Shown: in pieces, positions 60,130 through 64,000 of the stretch | Position numbering within the stretch: the first letter of the stretch is position 1 | Layout of the letters: the number at the start of each line of letters is the position of its first letter | From: CAZKEW01 sp964580435 | GTDB taxonomy: Bacteria > Acidobacteriota > Aminicenantia > Aminicenantales > UBA8522 | Length of the DNA stretch: 64,000 bases | Assembly (NCBI GenBank): GCA_964580435.1 | Contig: CAZOKP010000005.1 | Coordinates: forward strand, 11,245 to 75,244 | Direction of reading: 5' to 3' | Made by a program: the position numbers and the translations under genes | The notes under the pieces: generated by a model | Told to the model about the DNA's origin: nothing | Database searches by the model: none | The model's input: the letters and a program-made list of their open reading frames with translations, nothing else

Positions 60130-60552
60130 ATGGCAGAGGAATTCGAACCCAGGATCGTTGCTTTTCTCTGCAAATGGTGCTCTTCAGCCGGAAGCGACTT
60201 GGCCGGAGTGTCCCGGATGGAATATCCTGCCAATGTCGTCCCCATCCAGGTGATGTGCTCCGGGAGTATTTCCCCCCTGTACATTTTCTCCGCCTTCAAC
60301 ACGGGCGCTGACGGCGTGCTCGTATCAGGCTGTCATCCTGGCGATTGTCACTATATCAAGGGCAATTTGTATGCCCGCAGGCGCCTGAAGATGGTCAAGC
60401 AACTCCTGGAGTACGTCGGCCTTGAACCAGGGAGATTTCAGATGTCCTGGGTCTCTGCCGCTGAAGGGACAAAATACACCCAGATCATTAAAGATTTTGT
60501 CAAGGAGCTGAAACCTCTTGGGCCTCAAACGAAGCTGAGGAGAACGAGATAA
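60130..60552 (+). CDS. mvhD: MvhD/FloxD-like iron-sulfur electron-transfer subunit
   Basis: 140-aa 2Fe-2S protein: CKWCSSAGSDLAGVSR, MCSGSI, VSGCHPGDCHYIKGN. In methanogens MvhD links hydrogenase to HdrA; here there is no hydrogenase and the partners are Flox-like subunits. ATG at 60130, 3 bp after the hdrA stop, marks the start; the next gene starts within its stop codon (TAATG). Confidence 0.92.
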   Translation: MAEEFEPRIVAFLCKWCSSAGSDLAGVSRMEYPANVVPIQVMCSGSISPLYIFSAFNTGADGVLVSGCHPGDCHYIKGNLYARRRLKMVKQLLEYVGLEPGRFQMSWVSAAEGTKYTQIIKDFVKELKPLGPQTKLRRTR

Positions 60553-61583
60553 TGGCCAAAATCGAGGACCTCAAGGAAGAAGCCAAGAAACTCCTCCGGG
60601 AAGGAAAAGTCAAATATATCATCGGCTATGCTGTCGGCAGCAACGGCTGGATGGCCAATCCCGTCTTCGTAAAAAAGCCTGAAGACGTGGATGCGCTGGT
60701 CTGGGATCCAACGTGTGTCCATAACCTCACCCGCTTTCTGGTCGACGAGAAGAGACGAAAATCCAAGGAGAAACAGCCCGATACGAGGCCTGTCGGGATC
60801 ATCGTCAAAGGTTGTGACAGTCGGGCCATTGTTGTCCTCCTGCAGGAAAAATTCATCGACCGCAAAGACGTTTTCATCCTGGGCGTTTCCTGCGAAAAAG
60901 CAGGAATCGTGGACGACAAGAAACTGGCCAAGAAACTGAGCGGGAAAAAACCAAGAAAGATCGAGCTCGGGGACAAGGACCAGTTCATTATCAGCACCGC
61001 TGAGGGTAAGATCGAAGTCCCGGTGGCGGAGATTATGGCGGAAAGATGCCTCGAGTGTAAGGCCAATTTTCCAGTGATCTATGACCTAATGAGCGGCGAT
61101 AAGACCAAAAGAACCCCGGAAATGCCTTTCGGATCCATAGAAACAATCGAGGCCATGTCAGCCCAAGAAAGATGGAATTTCTGGAGGGCAGAGCTGGATA
61201 AGTGCATCCGCTGTTATGCCTGCCGTTCCGTCTGTCCGATGTGTTACTGTGACGAGTGCGTTGTAGACAGCATCAACATGGCGGTTACCGCAGACACGTC
61301 GGCTGAGGAAAAGGCCGAAAAAATCAAATGGATCCAGAGGTCCCCCGAGTCCTCGGAAAATTTCGTTTATCACATGGTCCGGGCAATCCATCTGGGCGGA
61401 CGCTGCATCGACTGTGGAGAATGCGAAAGAGCTTGTCCCTTGGATATACCGCTCAGGTTTCTCAATAAAAAGCTGGAAAAGGAAGCTCAAGAGCTTTTTG
61501 GCTACGAGGTGGGCTTTGACGTTTCCCAGCCCGCCCTCATCTCCTGCTTCAAGGATTCGGATCCCGAGGATTTCATCAGGTAA
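60552..61583 (+). CDS. floxB: FloxB-like 4Fe-4S protein (FrhB-type N-terminus)
   Basis: 343-aa iron-sulfur protein. N-terminal part resembles F420-reducing hydrogenase beta subunits (VKYIIGYAVGSNGWMANPVF, VGIIVKGCDSRAIVVLLQEK, AERCLECKANFPV). Then CIRCYACRSVCPMCYCDEC and CIDCGECERACPLD form 4Fe-4S motifs. By position between mvhD and the NAD-binding subunit it matches the Flox (flavin oxidoreductase) module that connects NAD(H) to HdrABC in sulfate reducers and relatives. Confidence 0.8.
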   Translation: MAKIEDLKEEAKKLLREGKVKYIIGYAVGSNGWMANPVFVKKPEDVDALVWDPTCVHNLTRFLVDEKRRKSKEKQPDTRPVGIIVKGCDSRAIVVLLQEKFIDRKDVFILGVSCEKAGIVDDKKLAKKLSGKKPRKIELGDKDQFIISTAEGKIEVPVAEIMAERCLECKANFPVIYDLMSGDKTKRTPEMPFGSIETIEAMSAQERWNFWRAELDKCIRCYACRSVCPMCYCDECVVDSINMAVTADTSAEEKAEKIKWIQRSPESSENFVYHMVRAIHLGGRCIDCGECERACPLDIPLRFLNKKLEKEAQELFGYEVGFDVSQPALISCFKDSDPEDFIR

Positions 61584-61587
61584 AGCG

Positions 61588-62637
61588 ATGGAAAAAATAT
61601 TGCTAAAAAAGGCCCTGCCCCAATGGGTGAAGGCGCTCGCTTCTGACACGGTCTATTTCCCGAAAAAAGACAAAGAGGAGCGCTGGAACTACGCCGAAGT
61701 TGATCATGGAGAAATCGATCTTCATTTCCTCAACACGACAGTGCCCCCAAAGAAGGTCCTTTTCCCCCAGAAAGAGATCTTTCTTGAGTTTACAAAAGCG
61801 GCCGAGGGTAACCAAGAAACGCTCGAAGTCAAGGAGATCCTGCCCGAAAAGAAGGCCGTGGTTATCTTCGGCGTGCGCCCCTGCGACGCCAGAGCGACCT
61901 GGCTCCTGGACAAAGTCTTCAGCGGAGAATTCACCGACCCGTATTACTGGATCAGAAGAAACCAGACAATTCTGGTCGGTCTGGCCTGCGACGCTCCTCC
62001 CTCGGACAATTGTTTCTGCCTCTCCGTAGAGGGATCGCCTTTTTCAGAAGAAGGGCTGGATATCCTGCTCACCGACCTCGGCGACAGATATTTCGTCAAG
62101 TCCCTGACCGAAAAGGGAGAGAAGCTCATCCAGTCGGCCAAAAAAGTCTTCCAGGACCCCAAACCGGAAGACCGGAAGAAAGCCAAGACCGTCAAGGCGG
62201 AGTCGGTGAAAAAGATCAAGCGCCAGCTCAAGGATGCCCGTGCCGTCTCCTCAAAGCTCAAGGGGATATTCGAGTCTCCCCTCTGGGACGAAGAATCGAT
62301 GAGCTGCATTCGCTGCGGCATTTGCACCTACCTTTGCCCGTCCTGCCACTGTTTTGATATCAACGATGAAGTGGAATCCACCTCACCTCTTAAGGGAAAC
62401 AGAGTCAGGACCTGGGACACCTGTCAGTTCCCTGATTTCACCATGCACTCTTCGGGGCACAATCCTCGGCCAGAAAAAGCCTCCCGCCTTCGCCAGAGGC
62501 TTTTTCATAAATTCCAATACTTTGTCGAGACCTATGATAAATTCCAGTGCGTCGGCTGCGGCAGGTGCATTTCCCTCTGCCCGGTTGGGATCGACATCAT
62601 CAAAGTCCTGGATAAGGTCAACGAACATGGAAGATAA
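61588..62637 (+). CDS. floxC: FloxC-like 4Fe-4S protein (AsrA/HydB type)
   Basis: 349-aa protein with VVIFGVRPCDARATWLLDKVF, typical of anaerobic sulfite reductase A / sulfhydrogenase beta subunits, and two C-terminal 4Fe-4S motifs CIRCGICTYLCPSCHC and CVGCGRCISLCPVG. ATG at 61588, 5 bp after the previous stop. Passes electrons between the NAD-binding subunit and MvhD/Hdr. Overlaps the next gene by 11 bp. Confidence 0.82.
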   Translation: MEKILLKKALPQWVKALASDTVYFPKKDKEERWNYAEVDHGEIDLHFLNTTVPPKKVLFPQKEIFLEFTKAAEGNQETLEVKEILPEKKAVVIFGVRPCDARATWLLDKVFSGEFTDPYYWIRRNQTILVGLACDAPPSDNCFCLSVEGSPFSEEGLDILLTDLGDRYFVKSLTEKGEKLIQSAKKVFQDPKPEDRKKAKTVKAESVKKIKRQLKDARAVSSKLKGIFESPLWDEESMSCIRCGICTYLCPSCHCFDINDEVESTSPLKGNRVRTWDTCQFPDFTMHSSGHNPRPEKASRLRQRLFHKFQYFVETYDKFQCVGCGRCISLCPVGIDIIKVLDKVNEHGR

Positions 62638-63451
62638 CGTCTATATCCCGAAACTCGCAAAAATCATCGAGATCAAGGAAGAAGTGGGCGGGGCACGGGG
62701 GATCAAGACATTCCGGACCGTTTTCACGAACGGCCCACGTTTTGAGTACCGCTCGGGGCAATGTGCCATGCTCTCCATTTTTGGGAAAGGCGAATCGATG
62801 ATCTCCATCTCATCCTCTCCCCTGGTCAAGGATTACCTCCAGTTCAGCATCCTCAAGATGGGGAGAGTCACCAGCGCTCTCCATGAACTTGAAGTGGGCG
62901 ATCTCATCGGGATCAGAGGACCCTACGGCAACGGTTTCCCGATGGAAGACTGGAAGCGAAAAAACATTGTCTTCATCGGCGGAGGAATCGGGCTGGCGCC
63001 GATCTGGTCCGTGCTCCAGACCGCTCTGCTCAAAAAAGAGGACTATGGTGAACTGACCCTGATCTACGGGGCCAGGACCTCCAAGGACCTGGTCTTCCGC
63101 GACGAATGCGAGGAGCTCAAAAAAAAGATGAGCGTTTTTCTTTCCATTGACGTGGCCGAACCCGGCTGGGATGAGTTCGTGGGGTTCGTCCCGCAGAATG
63201 TGCTGGACAAGAAGCCCTCCTCGGCCAACATGATCGCTATAACCTGCGGGCCTCCGATCATGATCAAGTTTGTCATAAGAGCCCTGAAAGACCTTCACTT
63301 TGAAGACGATCAGATTTACACCACCGTCGAGAACAAGATGAAATGCGGCATCGGGAAATGTGGACGCTGCAACATCGGCCCCCATTATGTCTGCAAAGAC
63401 GGCCCGGTGTATTCCTGGGCCAAGCTCAAGAACCTGCCGCAAGAATATTAA
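62627..63451 (+). CDS. floxA: FloxA-like FAD/NAD(P)-binding oxidoreductase
   Basis: 274-aa ferredoxin-NADP-reductase-like protein. FAD motif SISSSPLVKDYLQFSI (RxYS-like), PYGNGFPMEDWKRKNIVFIGGGIGLAPIWSVLQ for NAD(P), and a C-terminal Cys set CGIGKCGRCNIGPHYVC for a 2Fe-2S cluster. It is the likely entry or exit of NADH electrons in the complex. The ATG at 62627 lies 11 bp inside floxC. Confidence 0.87.
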   Translation: MEDNVYIPKLAKIIEIKEEVGGARGIKTFRTVFTNGPRFEYRSGQCAMLSIFGKGESMISISSSPLVKDYLQFSILKMGRVTSALHELEVGDLIGIRGPYGNGFPMEDWKRKNIVFIGGGIGLAPIWSVLQTALLKKEDYGELTLIYGARTSKDLVFRDECEELKKKMSVFLSIDVAEPGWDEFVGFVPQNVLDKKPSSANMIAITCGPPIMIKFVIRALKDLHFEDDQIYTTVENKMKCGIGKCGRCNIGPHYVCKDGPVYSWAKLKNLPQEY

Positions 63452-63483
63452 GCGGAGAGGCATTCAATCGAGAAGGAGATGAG

Positions 63484-64000
63484 ATGATGGCAAAGAAGAA
63501 ACAAGCCGCAAAAAAGCCGCTTAGGCCGACCCGGGCAAAAAAAGCAAAAGCGGAACAACAGGCCGTCCCGAAACAGATGGTCACTGTGTATATCATGGGC
63601 AAGGCGCACAAGGTGCCGGCCGATGCCACGATCATGGGCGCCATCGAATATGCTGGCTACCAGATCAAGCGTGGGGCCGGCTGCCGCGAAGGATTTTGCG
63701 GAGCCTGCGCCACGGTCTACCGCCTGCCGGGCAACTACAAGATCTACACCGGCCTGGCCTGTACGACCTTGGTCGAAGAAGGCATGTGGCTCTCCCAGCT
63801 TCCCGTCATCCCCGCTCAAAAGCCCGTCTACGATATAGAGAAGCTGGAGTCCAATGTCACCGCCTTCCAGAAACTCTACCCTGAGATTTTCCGCTGCGTC
63901 GCCTGCAACACCTGCACCAAAGCCTGCCCCCAGAGCCTCGAGGTTATGGACTATATCCAGGCCGCCATCCGCGGCGATATCGAGAAGGTCATGGACTTGA
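63484..64000 (+). CDS. 2Fe-2S / 4Fe-4S protein (SdhB-like), cut by window end
   Basis: 172 codons visible and still open at 64000. A Lys/Ala-rich start is followed by a plant-type 2Fe-2S domain (GAGCREGFCGACATVYR and a later Cys in GLACTT), then a 4Fe-4S motif CVACNTCTKACPQSLEV, the order found in succinate dehydrogenase/fumarate reductase iron-sulfur subunits. GGAG is 5 nt before the ATG. Probably the last-seen member of the hdr-kor-flox operon; partner flavoprotein would lie beyond the window. Confidence 0.75.
   Translation, partial: MMAKKKQAAKKPLRPTRAKKAKAEQQAVPKQMVTVYIMGKAHKVPADATIMGAIEYAGYQIKRGAGCREGFCGACATVYRLPGNYKIYTGLACTTLVEEGMWLSQLPVIPAQKPVYDIEKLESNVTAFQKLYPEIFRCVACNTCTKACPQSLEVMDYIQAAIRGDIEKVMDL

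Noticed and set aside
1..64000. tRNA, rRNA, CRISPR, insertion sequences, prophage
   Set aside because: Intergenic gaps were read for T-loop and anticodon-arm patterns, regularly spaced repeats and transposase or integrase frames; none was found.

Overview
The window is a compact, roughly 52 % GC bacterial contig with a Gram-negative (diderm) cell plan: it carries lpxB, waaA and lnt for lipid A, Kdo and lipoprotein synthesis, type II secretion-like pseudopilins and several lipoprotein or signal-peptide proteins. The organism is an anaerobe, because the right-hand 10 kb is a ferredoxin/heterodisulfide-reductase type redox locus. The gene mix (TolB-like peptidase, S9 peptidase, D-aminoacylase, archaeal-type ProS, many PilZ proteins, HdrABC plus 2-oxoacid:ferredoxin oxidoreductase) fits an uncultivated lineage such as Candidatus Aminicenantes. 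That placement is an inference from gene content, not a database result. A scaffold gap marks this as an assembled draft, probably metagenomic.

Layout. 1-7.9 kb: a partial TolB-like metallopeptidase, a nitroreductase, a remnant barrel protein, a lipoprotein and two ABC-2 exporter pairs. 7.9-10 kb: a phosphoglycerate mutase whose two halves are in swapped order (circular permutation), preceded by a gene-free stretch that can fold as a large multi-helix RNA. 10-17 kb: an S9 peptidase facing a waaA / PAP2 phosphatase / D-aminoacylase / M23 peptidase operon. 17-23 kb: rpsO-pnp, three pseudopilins and lpxB. 23-25.6 kb: DUF192, pcm, proS. 25.8-28 kb: a PilZ, PilZ, LuxR-type regulator, PilZ cluster. 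28-42.7 kb: housekeeping (coaE, HU, nfeD-slipin-SPOR-lnt-prfB, ribF, pyrRBC, rnc). 42.9-47.6 kb: a hybrid kinase, diguanylate cyclase and HPt operon. 47.6-53.7 kb: DUF6599, DUF362, AmrS-type radical SAM, a membrane spermidine-synthase-like protein and an alpha/beta hydrolase. 53.8-64 kb: hdrC-hdrB-korDABC-hdrA-mvhD-floxBCA and a partial 2Fe-2S protein.

How the genes work together. The PilZ cluster and the kinase/cyclase/HPt operon lie 16 kb apart but share a 34-bp promoter element with TCACCC/GGGTGA half-sites, so production and sensing of c-di-GMP are probably co-regulated. The Kor-Hdr-Flox locus looks like one electron-transfer module linking 2-oxoacid oxidation, ferredoxin, NAD(H) and a disulfide or similar acceptor by flavin-based bifurcation. 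Many promoters are recognisable as TTGACA-like, 17-bp spacer, TATAAT-like. In at least four of them the -10 box lies only 8-11 nt from the start codon with no Shine-Dalgarno, suggesting leaderless transcripts.

The most unusual items are the circularly permuted iPGM, the structured-RNA candidate upstream of it, the shared c-di-GMP promoter element, leaderless start sites, the Hdr-Flox-Kor supercluster, and a false scaffold gap that breaks korC only on paper. No tRNA, rRNA, CRISPR array, insertion sequence or prophage was seen.
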